NCBI GenBank assembly: GCA_030142905.1
Contig: JASJOG010000170.1
Span: 310,001-374,000 of the forward strand
DNA length: 64,000 bases
Origin: Heliopora coerulea
Lineage: Eukaryota > Cnidaria > Anthozoa > Scleralcyonacea > Helioporidae
Reading direction: 5' to 3'
In this document: piece after piece, positions 11,401-20,900 of the stretch
How positions within the stretch are numbered: position 1 is the stretch's first letter
How the letters are laid out: every line of letters starts with the position of its first letter
Notes under the pieces: generated by a model
Told to the model about the DNA's origin: nothing
What the model saw: only the letters and a program-made list of their open reading frames with translations
Databases searched by the model: none
Translations under genes and position numbers: made by a program

Positions 11401-12778
11401 CACAGACACATGTTAAGCAATTTTGTCCAATTACATCATTGATGCTGGGAAATTGACATTCATGAAGTTGGAGTACCATACTTAATTTGTGGTATTAAAT
11501 AGAATTGGATTTTAAAACTTTTAGTCAGCTTGCTATGGCCTTCTTATCATGACATACAGTATTTTTATGATGTGGTAATGATTGATTGTGTGCATGGCTG
11601 TGTTATGGTAATAACTGTTTTTAAGAAACTCACCATTTGTCATCTTCCATTGACGAAGGTTCTTGATTGTTCAGAATTTCGGTGTGGCTTGCTTATTTCA
11701 GACATCTCATTGACTTTGATGAAGAATCTGTTAAAACAATTAATGAAAAGTTTAGAATTATATTTTTACCAACTGGTATCGAATTGGGTTGGATTTTAAA
11801 ACATTCACTCATCTCTCCATGGCCTTCTTATCAAGACATGGAGTATTTTACGATGTGGTGATGAATGTATTTGTGGCTGTCTTGTGGTAATAATGACTCT
11901 TTTTAGGAAACTCACCATTTGTCTGCTTCCACAGCAGAAGGTTCTTGATTCTTCAAAATTTGGGTGTAACTTGCTAATTTCAGATACCTCAGCGACTTTG
12001 ATAATCAATCTGTTAAAAAAAGTGATAAAAGGGTTAGAATTTTTTTATTTTTACACAAAATATAAGTAACATTTTGCTTGTGTTATATAATGTTACCAAT
12101 TGTATTGGTATCCAATGGGATTGGATCTTAATACTTTCAGTCATCTCTCGATGACATACAATATTTTTATGATGTGGTGATGAATGTGTGGGTGGCCAGT
12201 CTTGAGCTAATAAGAGTTGTTCTTGAGAAACTTACCAATTGGTCGGCTTCCACTGTGGAAAGTTCTTGTTTCTTTAAAATTTGAGCATGGCTTGCTAATT
12301 TCAGAAAGCTCTTTTTTAACAAGGATTTTAGTCTTTCTTCTTCATTCTGTCGTACTTTGGGAAAACTGTTTGGTGTGCTTTATAAATTCTGTGAAAACAA
12401 TTATAAATGGATAGGAATGAGCTTGATTAAGCCAGAGGGAGGCTAATGGAAAGCAGGATTGAAGTGGATAAAAATATGGAAGCAGTTAAATTAAACAGAA
12501 TGGGAAGAATGGAAGTAGAAATGAATGGGAAGTAGGATGCTGGACACTTTGGGAAACCAGGGGGGAAGTTTGTTGCTGAAGTGGAGTGATTATGCATAAT
12601 TAATTAGGTTAGCCAAACTGTTTAACTTGGCCTAAAGGAAAATTAAACGATCTATACTTTTGAAAAAGCAATTCTACGAGGACTACCTTACTTACAGCGT
12701 TGTAAAAATGTGATTCCCTACTCTTTTCTTGCAATTAAAAGCTCTTCCCCCAATCTTTCGGAATTTCAAGGACGCCAT
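8441..12778 (-). CDS. small unidentified protein gene, three exons
   Basis: Exons in transcript order are 12778-12696, 12365-12236 and 8530-8441. The start was chosen because ATG at 12778 has a good context (GCAAGATGGCG) and opens 27 codons ending in a CT|GTAAGTAAGG donor. The acceptor ACCAAACAG then continues the same frame (CT+T), exon 2 stays open for 43 codons to TTG|GTAAGT, and the third exon follows in phase 0 from TTCAG to TAA. The predicted protein is about 100 residues, basic at the N-terminus (MASLKFRKIGGRAF), then a charged helical stretch (NEEERLKSLLKKSFLKLASH) and LQWMNGPQD at the end. I do not recognise the family. The third exon is also open in another frame that ends EWTPRLTEQALTR at 8418, so the C-terminus is uncertain. 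Intron 2 is invaded by a retroelement palindrome and contains decayed copies of exon 2. Confidence 0.4.
10313..10666 (-). pseudogene. Penelope-like GIY-YIG endonuclease fragment, left arm
   Basis: Open for 117 codons on the minus strand. It starts in the linker to the endonuclease, with FVYQITCTECNWDYVGETGR matching the GIY...YVG pattern: the first motif tyrosine is in FVYQ, the second motif is YVG, and the arginine follows in ETGR. The fragment has no reverse transcriptase domain and no start of its own, so it is a 5'-truncated retrocopy, not a host gene. Confidence 0.7.
10662..10946 (+). pseudogene. Penelope-like GIY-YIG endonuclease fragment, right arm
   Basis: Frame from 10662 to TAA at 10944-10946 gives 94 codons without a stop. 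They encode CTECDWNYVGETGR and the same C-terminal residues as the left arm, with scattered substitutions. It lacks the first GIY-motif strand that the left arm keeps, so the two copies were truncated at different points, as independent retrotransposition events would be. Confidence 0.65.
11504..12400. repeat. three tandem degenerate copies, about 285-320 bp each, containing an exon
   Basis: Copies start near 11504, 11790 and 12118. Each has GATGTGGT(A/G)ATG, then an AAACTCACC or AAACTTACC splice-donor complement, then an exon-like block, then an acceptor complement. The copy at 12236-12365 is the intact exon 2 of the small minus-strand gene. The other two carry in-frame stops (TAA in the left copy, TGA at the exon edge in the middle copy) when read in the same frame, so they look like decayed exon duplicates. 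Confidence 0.6.
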
Positions 12779-14005
12779 CTTGCCTTCGGCCACATAGTTT
12801 GTATTTGAGGCAATTTTTGACGAAATCTTTGTACCAAACTTTCTCCAAATGTCTATTTTGGCATTCTGGATGTAGTAGAATTTCACAGAGGAAGTGTGGA
12901 GATTTCCGATATAGTTTTATGGCCATATTTTCCCTTGAAACGAGCCAGTCCGGATCTCTTCGTCAAAGCGTTCACTCTACACGTGTACATCAAGCTTAGT
13001 GACCTTTCCGTCCAGTTTATCCCCCTGCGCATAATTGTAGTATTTAGCCGTTTAGCTTAGCGTTGGTTAGAAACTTCAAATAACGTTTTAAAATACTTTT
13101 TGAGCAAGTACAGTCGTAACATTTGACGATAATGAAGCAGTGTTAGTTTTTACTCTTAATCTAGTTCTTGTTTCTTCAAAATAGTCGTTTTATTTGAGTG
13201 TTTTTGCTAATTTTCTTTTTTCGTTCTGTGCTTTGTTAAAGAAAAAACTACTACAATTAGATGATTGCTTTCATCGAATACCACAATGGCTTAGTGGACA
13301 GACCCTGTTGCGGGCGTTCAAGCGCCCCTAGGATCGAAGCGCCGCGGTGCCGCTACCGTTGATGCCAAGTACCAAATTCAGAAGCACAAAGAAGAAGGGA
13401 AAAGGAAGAAGAGGAAGAAGCGGCAGAAGAGAAATCGGGAAAAAAGGAAAGAAGTTTTTGCAAAATCTTCGAAAAAATTTGACTGTTAACCCTTCGCTTG
13501 TCAATGTCTATTTCGGGTTCTCCTCTGCTCACTACTGTCCTGCTGTCGCCTCTACGAGCTAGTGGTGTGGCGCGCGCGTTACTGAAGTCTTAAGATGTCT
13601 GCCCTCGACTCGCGGAGTGATAATTACGATGGCGTGTTGGTAATGTAATCGTGTAATATCGTTTATGTCAACTAGTTTGCTTACTTTCATCTCAATCCCA
13701 GCTGTTTATGTACGAAGCAAATTGTTTTGTTCCAAAGATTGTGGGACATGTGTAGATCGACATTTATGAAATAAACTTTTTGTGTTATTGCTAATAGTCA
13801 ATGCCGTTAGTTATGTGTTATGTTAGATAGCCCAGGGTGAACGTGAACGCCTCCCAAACTTTGGGCGCGAGTTCGATTCTTTGGTGCATTAGATTTCTTC
13901 CCCTTTCGTCCTTCTCGCTTGTGGAAGGTGTCAGTAAAACGATGAAGACATTGTTCTAGTAATAACCTTTACTAAAGCTCCGATAAAAACTTTTACGAAT
14001 TTTAA
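12779..14005. other. upstream region of the small minus-strand gene; no other gene seen
   Basis: The part next to 12778 is likely promoter and 5' leader of the minus-strand gene. Around 13,290-13,620 base composition becomes more GC-rich (GCGCCGCGGTG, GCGCGCGCG). A 71-codon plus-strand frame there encodes a lysine/arginine-rich run and has no recognisable domain, so I do not call it a gene. Confidence 0.4.
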
Positions 14006-14009
14006 TACT

Positions 14010-14830
14010 TGAATGTTGATGTTCATTGAAGCATACTATAAATTCGGCTACGCCTTGACGATATATTGTGGGACATTTTGTATTAATTATTGATAATATT
14101 TTTATTCATGGCGAACACCCATGGGAGAGTTGAACGAGAGTTCTCTTTGCACTCCCAGTTTTGTTAGATACTTCTTGTTAAAGGCAGAAGCCGGCTTGTT
14201 AGTCTTTAGAGATTCGGTGTTCATTCAAGCATGCGATAAATCCAGGAACACGTCGACGATATATTGTGGGACACAAGAGACATTCCTTTACAGAATATAA
14301 ACGTTCGAAACTTGATGTTCATTGAAGGACACTGTTAAATCCAGCTACACGTCGACGATATATTGTACCAGGAACACTTATTTGTAGAATATAAACGTTT
14401 GAAGTGTGGTGTTCATTGGAGCATAGTATAAAGCCCAGCTACACGTTGACGATATAGTGTGGGATGTACTGAATTGTTAATATTTTTTATTAATGGCATA
14501 CATCCATAGAAGAGTTTCAAAAGAGTTTATTTAGCACTTAGTTTGAGATTAACTACGTCTTGCACTTCTAGTTATGTAAGATGCCTCTTGTTTAATAGTT
14601 GATGTTCATTGAAGTATACTATAAAATCCAGCTACACCTCGACGATATAATATGGGACATTCTGAATTAATCGTAGCTAATATTTTTATTAATGGGGAAC
14701 ACTCATTCGAGAGTTTAATTAACGAGAGTTCTTTTAAGCTTAGTCTGAAAGGATACTTGGACATACAAACATACAGAGGATTAATTGTCTTGCACTCATA
14801 ATTTTGTTAGATGGTTGTTATTTAATTTAG
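14010..14830. repeat. five-copy tandem repeat next to the satellite-like array
   Basis: The block TGTTCATTGAAGCATACTAT, followed by CAGCTACACGTCGACGATATATTGTGGGACA with variants, recurs near 14020, 14218, 14318, 14410 and 14600. Spacing varies between about 95 and 200 bp because some copies carry an extra segment (TTATTAATGG, GAACACTCAT, GAGAGTT). It ends where the 16-bp array begins. Confidence 0.75.
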
Positions 14831-15071
14831 CACCCCCTTAGTTTTAACATCACTTTAGTTTGGGGCCTCCCTTATTTCGGTGCCCCCTTATTTAGATGTC
14901 CCCTCATTTAGGCACCCTCTTATTTCGGTGGACCCTTATTTCTGTGCCCTCTTATTTCGGTGCCCTTTTATTCTAGCGTCCTCTTATTTAGGCACTCTTA
15001 TTTTGGGGCCCTCTTATTTCGGTGCCTCCTTATTTAGATGTCCCCTTATTTAGGAACCCTCTTATTATAAT

Positions 15072-16059
15072 TAAGGCTGTCACGTTTAAACGTTTAGAAA
15101 GATCAATATCCGTTTAGTAAATGACTAAACGTTTAACCGTTTAACTTTCGAACGCTCAGTATTTCAGTAATCTACCAGCAAGGATAGTGCGAAACCATCA
15201 ATAAATGCTAGCCTCTTTTGATGCGGTATAGAACTGTTTAGTCTGCGTCACAGACGTGCCGGTACATAAAAAATAGACGCAGGTTAAAATCGGTAAAAGC
15301 TATTGTGCAATATAGCATCTTACCATCTATTGTGTCGTTTTAAAAAACAACATCCGATCTGAAGCGCAGGTTCTGCACTGATGATGCACTGACGGGCACT
15401 GACGACCAAGAAAGCAGAGCAGCTCCCTTCAAAGCCATCAGGGAAGAAATAAAACAAATCACACCAGTGATTGTCGATGAAGGGCCAGTTGCAAAAAAGT
15501 CCAAACCTGCCCCCGGAATGGACTTTTTGCTTGCAGGTTCTTGGAGAAATACTGCGAGCGAAAATGCAGACACAACTAAGGACTCTGTCAACGAGTTCGC
15601 GGCGTACTTGCAAACTGCTCAAGCGGACAACGGAACCGACCCTCTGCAGTGGTGGAAAGAAAATGCTTCCCGTTTCCCAGCAATTTCAAAAGTAGCGCAG
15701 AAATACCTCGCAATACCTGCCATGTCTGTTCCGTTGGAGAGAGTGTATTCGACGGCTGGCAATATTGTAAATCACAAGCGAAGTTGCTTGCTGCCAGATA
15801 ACGTAAACATGTTGAATTTTTTTGAATAAAAATGCTAAATGGTGAAATTATTTAATGTTCATCGTATATTGACAAAAAAAGTTAACTTTGCTTTGCTTCA
15901 AAATTTCGTGCCCAATTTTGCGCTTTTACATCCTTACCACTTCCGGTCTTTAACCCCCCGGGAGGTAATTGCTAGTTGGAAACAAACGTTTAAACGTTTA
16001 AACGTTTATGAAACACCCGTTTAAACGGATACTAAATTAAACGTAAACTGACAGCCTTA
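15072..16059 (+). mobile_element. non-autonomous hAT transposon remnant, 988 bp, with 8-bp TSD
   Basis: Terminal inverted repeats TAAGGCTGTCA / TGACAGCCTTA are flanked by a perfect 8-bp direct repeat ATTATAAT at 15064-15071 and 16060-16067, the target-site size of hAT elements. The subterminal regions are packed with AAACGTTTA/CGTTTAAACG motifs on both sides, as expected for transposase-binding clusters. Inside is only the C-terminal part of a transposase, so the element is internally deleted. It landed in the 16-bp array: removing it and one TSD copy restores a CTTATTATAATGCTCTC unit that occurs elsewhere in the array (near 16975 and 19001). Confidence 0.9.
15341..15829 (+). pseudogene. hAT transposase C-terminal fragment
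   Basis: The frame ending in TAA at 15827-15829 encodes the hAT C-terminal dimerisation region: PLQWWKENASRFPAISKVAQ, then SVPLERVYSTAGNIVNHKRS, then a PDNVNMLNFF end, the order seen in hAT and ZBED-type transposases. The BED finger and the catalytic core residues upstream are absent, so it cannot act as a transposase. The 5' limit is taken from where the frame remains open and has no biological meaning. Confidence 0.85.
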
Positions 16060-17420
16060 ATTATAATGCTCTCTTATTTCGGTGCCCCATTATTTCGGTG
16101 TACCCTTATTTCTGTGCCCCTTAATTTCGGTGCCCCCTTATTTAGATGTCCCCTCATTTAGGCACCCTCTTATTTTGGCATCCTCTTATTTAGGCACTCT
16201 TATTTTTGTGCCCTCTTACTGAGGTGCCCCCCCATTTCGGTGCGCCCTTATTTCGGTGTCTCCTTATTTAGGTGTCCCCTTATTTAGACATCCTCTTATT
16301 TTAATGCTGTCTTATTTCGGTGCTCCCTTATTTCTGTCCCCTTATATTTCGATGCCCCTTTATTTCGGTGCCGCCTTTTTCTGGTGCCCTCTTATTTAGG
16401 CACTCTTATTTTGGTGCCCTTTTATTGTGGTGCCCCTTATTTCGGTGCGCTCTTATTTCGGTGCCTCCTTTTTTCGGTGCCTCCTTATTTAGGTGTCCCC
16501 TTATTTAGGCACTCTCTTATTTTAATGCTCTCTTATTTTGGTGCGCCCTTATTTACGTGTTGCGTTATTTCTGTGCCCTCTTATTTCGGTGCCCCTTTAT
16601 TTCTGTGTCCCTTTATTTCTGTGCCCCCTTATTCTAGCGTTCTGTTATTTAGGAACTTATTTTGGTGCCCCTTTTATTTCGGTGCCTTTTTATATAAGAG
16701 GACACCTAAATAAGGTTCCTTCTTATTTAGGTGTCCCCTTATTTAGGCACCCTCTTATTTTAATGCTCTCTTATTTCGGTGCGCCATTATTTAGGTGTCC
16801 CGTTATTTCGCTGCACCCTAATTTCTGTGCCCTCTTATTTCGGTGCCCCTTTACTTCGGTACCCCCTTATTCTAGCGTTCTCTTATTTAAGCACTCTGAT
16901 TTTGGTGCCCCCTTATTTCGGTGCCTTTTTATTTAGGTTCCTCCTTATTTAGGCGTCCTCTTATTTAGGAATTCTCTTATTATAATGCTCTCATATTTCG
17001 GTGCGTCCTTATTTCGGTGCCCCCTTATTTCTGTGCCCTCTTATTTCAATGCCGCCTTTTTCTGGTGCGCCCTTATTTCGGTGTCCCCTTATTTAGGCCT
17101 TCTCTTATTATAATGCTCTCTTATTTCGGTGCGCTCTTATTTCTGTGCCTTCTTATTTCTGGGCCCTCTTATTTCGATGCCCGTTTATTTCGGTGCCGCC
17201 TTTTTCTGGAACCCTCTTATTTAGACACTCTTATTTTTGTGCCCTCTTATTGTGGTGACCCTTATTTTAATGCTCTCTTATTTCGGTGTCCCCTTATTTC
17301 TGTGCCCTCTTGTTCTCTGCCCTCTTATTTCTCTGCCCTCTTATTTCGATATCCCTTTATTTCGGTGCCGCCTTTTTCTGGCGCCCTCTTATTTAGGCAC
17401 TCTTATTTTGGTGCCCTCTT

Positions 17421-17687
17421 GTCGGCCAGACGAGTCGGCTTCTCCACACAAGAATCTCAGAACACTTGGGCATTTCTGCCCTTACTGGCAAAAAACGAGT
17501 CAATCCTCCTCCGACTAGTATCCTGTCACATCATTGTGACACTGGACACCCTGTCTCGCCTGATGACTTCACTATCTTCTCTTCTTCTTTCAACTCTGAA
17601 CTTCTCGTCAGAGAAAGTCTACTTATCCGCAAACTAAATCCATCGCTTAATGCCAACATAGGCTCTTTTTCACTTTCTTTTTTTTAA
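17421..17687 (+). pseudogene. Penelope-like GIY-YIG endonuclease C-terminal fragment
   Basis: Read in frame from 17421, VGQTSRLLHTRISEHLGISA is the second half of a GIY-YIG core (the residues after the YVG motif, with the conserved Arg in TSR and the EH of the helix). A histidine/cysteine stretch ILSHHCDTGHP and a C-terminal ESLLIRKLNPSLN block follow, then TAA. The last block (LxIxxxxPxLN) is characteristic of retroelement endonuclease tails of this group. It starts abruptly at the insertion edge, so it is a truncated retrocopy. Confidence 0.75.
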
Positions 17688-17945
17688 GACCTTTCGTCTC
17701 TCGACCCTTCCATTACATCTTAGTCTGCTGTTTCCTTGTCTCCTTCCCACTTCCGTTCTTACGCCAATATCTCGTTTACATATCATGTAACACACCATTA
17801 TATATCATCACCTTGTAATATAGTCATTCATTCATTCATTCTCTGAGGATGTTGCGTGCAGCAACTAAACGTTACAATCACATTTTAAACCTTTAATATG
17901 CCTATTTTACGTGTTTTTTGCTGGGCTTTATTATTTCTTCTCTGG
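17421..17945 (+). mobile_element. Penelope-like element 3' end inserted in the 16-bp array
   Basis: The 16-bp units stop abruptly at 17420 and resume near 17946. The insert holds an 88-codon open end (next entry) and a 3' UTR with CATTCATTCATTCATTC and the block GAGGATGTTGCGTGCAGCAA, typical of these retroelements. It is 5'-truncated inside the endonuclease domain. Confidence 0.75.
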
Positions 17946-20900
17946 TACCCACTCATTTCGGCGCGCCCTTATTTCGGTGCCTCCTTATTTAGGTGTTCCC
18001 TTATTTAAACACCCTCTTATTTTAATGCTCTCTTATTTCGGTGCGCCCTTATTTCTGTGTCCTCTTATTTCTCTGCCCTCTTATTTCTGTGCCCTGTTAT
18101 TTCGATGCCCCTTTATTCCGGTGCCGCCTTTTTCTGGCGCGTTCTTATTTAGGCACTCTTATTTTGGTGCCCTCTTATTGTGGTGCCCCCTCATTTCGGT
18201 GCGCCCTTATTTCGGTGCCTCCTTAATTAGGTGTCCCCTCATTTAGACTCCCTCTTATTTTAATTCTCTCTGATTTCGGTGCCCCCTTATTTCTGAGCCC
18301 TCTTATTTCGATGCCCCTTTATTTCGGTGCCGCCTTTTTCTGGCGCCCTCTTATTTAGGCACTCTTATTTTGGTGCCCTTTTATTGTGGTGCCCCTTATT
18401 TCGGTGTGCTTTTATTTAAGTGTCCCCTAATTTAAGCACCCTGCCATTTTGATGCTGTCTTATTTCGGTGCCCCCTTATTTCTGTGCCCCCTTATTTTGG
18501 TGCCTGCTTTTTAAGGTATCTTCTTATTTAGGCACTCTCTTATTTTAATGCTCTCTTATTTCAGTGCGCCGTTATTTAGGTGTCCAGTTATTTCGGTGCA
18601 CCCTTATTTCTGTGTCCTCTTATTTCGGTGCCCTATTGTTTTTGTGCCCCTATATTGTAGCGTCCTCTTATTTAGGCACTTATTTTGGTGCCCCTTTTAT
18701 TTCGGTGCCTTTTTATTTAAGGGGACACCTAAATAAGGTTCCTCCTTTTTTAGGTGTCCTCACATTTAGGCACCCTCTTATTTTAATGCTCTCTTATTTC
18801 GGTGCGCCATTATTTAGGTGTGCCGTTATTTCGCTGCACCCTTATTTCTGTGCCCTCTTATTTCGGTGCCCCTTTCTTTCGGTACCCCCTTATTCTAGTG
18901 TCCTCTTATTTAAGCACTCTTATTTTGGTGCCCCTCTATTTCGGTGCCTTTTTATTTAGGTTCCTCCTTATTTAGGCGTCCTATTATTTAGGCACTCTCT
19001 TATTATAATGGTCTCTTATTTCGGTGCGTCCTTATTTCTGTGTGGTGTTATTTCTGTGCGCTCTTATTTCTGTGCCCTCTTATTTCGATGCCCCTTTATT
19101 TCGGTGCCGCCTTTTTCTGGTGCGCCCTTATTTCGGTGCACCCTTATTTCGGTGCTCTCTTATCTCTGTGCGCTCTTATTTCTGTGCCCTCTTATTTCGA
19201 TGCCCCTTTATTTCTTTGCCGCCTTTTTCTGGCGCCCTCTAATTTAGCCACTCTTATTTTGGTGCCCTCTCATTGTGGTGCGGCCTTATTTCGGTGCGCC
19301 CATATATCGGTGCCTCCTTATTTAGGTGTCCCCTCAGGTAGACACCCTCTTATTTTAATGCTGTCTTATATCGGTGCCTCCTTTTTTCTGTGCCCTCTTA
19401 TTTCCATGCCCCTTTATTTCGATGCCGTCTTTTTCTGGCGCCCTCTTATTTAGGCACTCTTATTTTGGTGCCCTTTTATTGTGGTGCCCCTTATTTCGGT
19501 GCGCTCTTATTTCGGTGCCTCCTTTTTTGGGTGCCTCCTTATTTAGGTGTCCCCTTATTTAGGCACTCTCTTATTTTAATGCTCTCTTATTTCGGTGCGC
19601 TCTTATTTACGCACTCTTATTCTGGTGCCCTCTTATTTTGGTACTCTTATTTCGGTGCTCCTTTATTTCAGTGGCCCATTATTTCGGTGTCCCCTTGATT
19701 CGGAGCTCCCTTATTTCGGTGCCTCTTTATGTAGGTGTCCCCTTATTTAGGGGCCCTCTTATTTTGGTGCCCCCTTATTTCGGTCCTTCCTTATTTCGGT
19801 GCCCCATTATTTTGGATCCTCCATATTTAGATGTCCCGTTATTTCGGTGCCCCCTTATTTCTGTGCTCTTTTATTTCGGTGCCCCATTATCCTGGCGTCC
19901 CCTTATTTAGGCACTCTTATTTTCGTACCTTCTTATTGTGGTGCCACTTTATTTCGGTGCTCCCTTACTTCGGTGCTCCCTTATTTAGGTGCCTCCTTAT
20001 TAGGGTGTCCCCTTATTAGGGGCCCTCTTATTTTGGTACCCTTTTATTTTGGTGCCTCCTTATTTAGGTGTCTCGTTATTTCGTTTCCCCATTATTTCGG
20101 TGCCGTCCTAATTTGGTGCCCCTATATTTCGGTGCTCCTTTTTCTGGCGCGCCGTTATTTAGGCACTCTTATTCTGGTGCCCTGTTATTGTGGTGCTTCC
20201 GTATTTCGGTACCTCCTTATTAAGGTCTCCCCTTATTTAGGCACCCTCTTATTTCGGTGCCCTGTAATTGCGGCACCCCTTATTCTGGCTCCCCCTTATT
20301 TATGCACTCTTATTTTGGTGCCCTCTTACTGTGGTGCCCCCTTATTTCTGGCCTCCTTATTTAGGTGTCCCCTTATTTCGGTGCCCCATTACTTGTGTGC
20401 CCCCTTATTTCGGTGCTTCTTTATTTAGGTGTCCTTTTATTTAGAGGCACTCTTATTTTGCAGCCCCCTTATTTCGGCGCCTCCTTATTTAGGTGTTCCG
20501 TTATTTCGGTGCCCCTTATTGTGGCGCCCTTTTATTTAGGAACTCTTTTTTTGGTGCCTTCTTACTGTGATGCCCCCTTATTTCGGTGCTTCCTTATTTA
20601 GGTATCTCTTTATTTAGGGACGCTCTTATTTTGGTGCTCTCTTATTTCGGTGCGTCCTTATTTATGTGCTCTAATATTTATGTGCGCCTTTATTTCTTTG
20701 TCCCCTTATTTCTGTGCGCCCTTATTTAGGTGTTCCCTTATTTAGGCGCCCTCATATTTTAATGCTCTCTTATTTCGGTGCGCCCTTATTCTTGTGCACT
20801 CTGATTTAAGCACTCTTATTTAAGTGCCCCCTTATTGTGGTGACCCCTTATTTCGGTGCCTCCTTATTTAGATATCTCCTTATTTCGGCACTTTCCTATT

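Noticed and set aside
11805..12008. 67-codon minus-strand frame as part of the small gene
   Set aside because: It covers the middle decayed exon copy but in a different frame from the intact exon 2, and its phases do not join with the neighbouring exons.
13347..13562. 71-codon basic plus-strand frame as a nuclear protein
   Set aside because: The KKKGKGRRGRSGRR-like stretch comes from a short AAGAAGAGG-rich run; no domain or splice evidence and no conservation can be seen.
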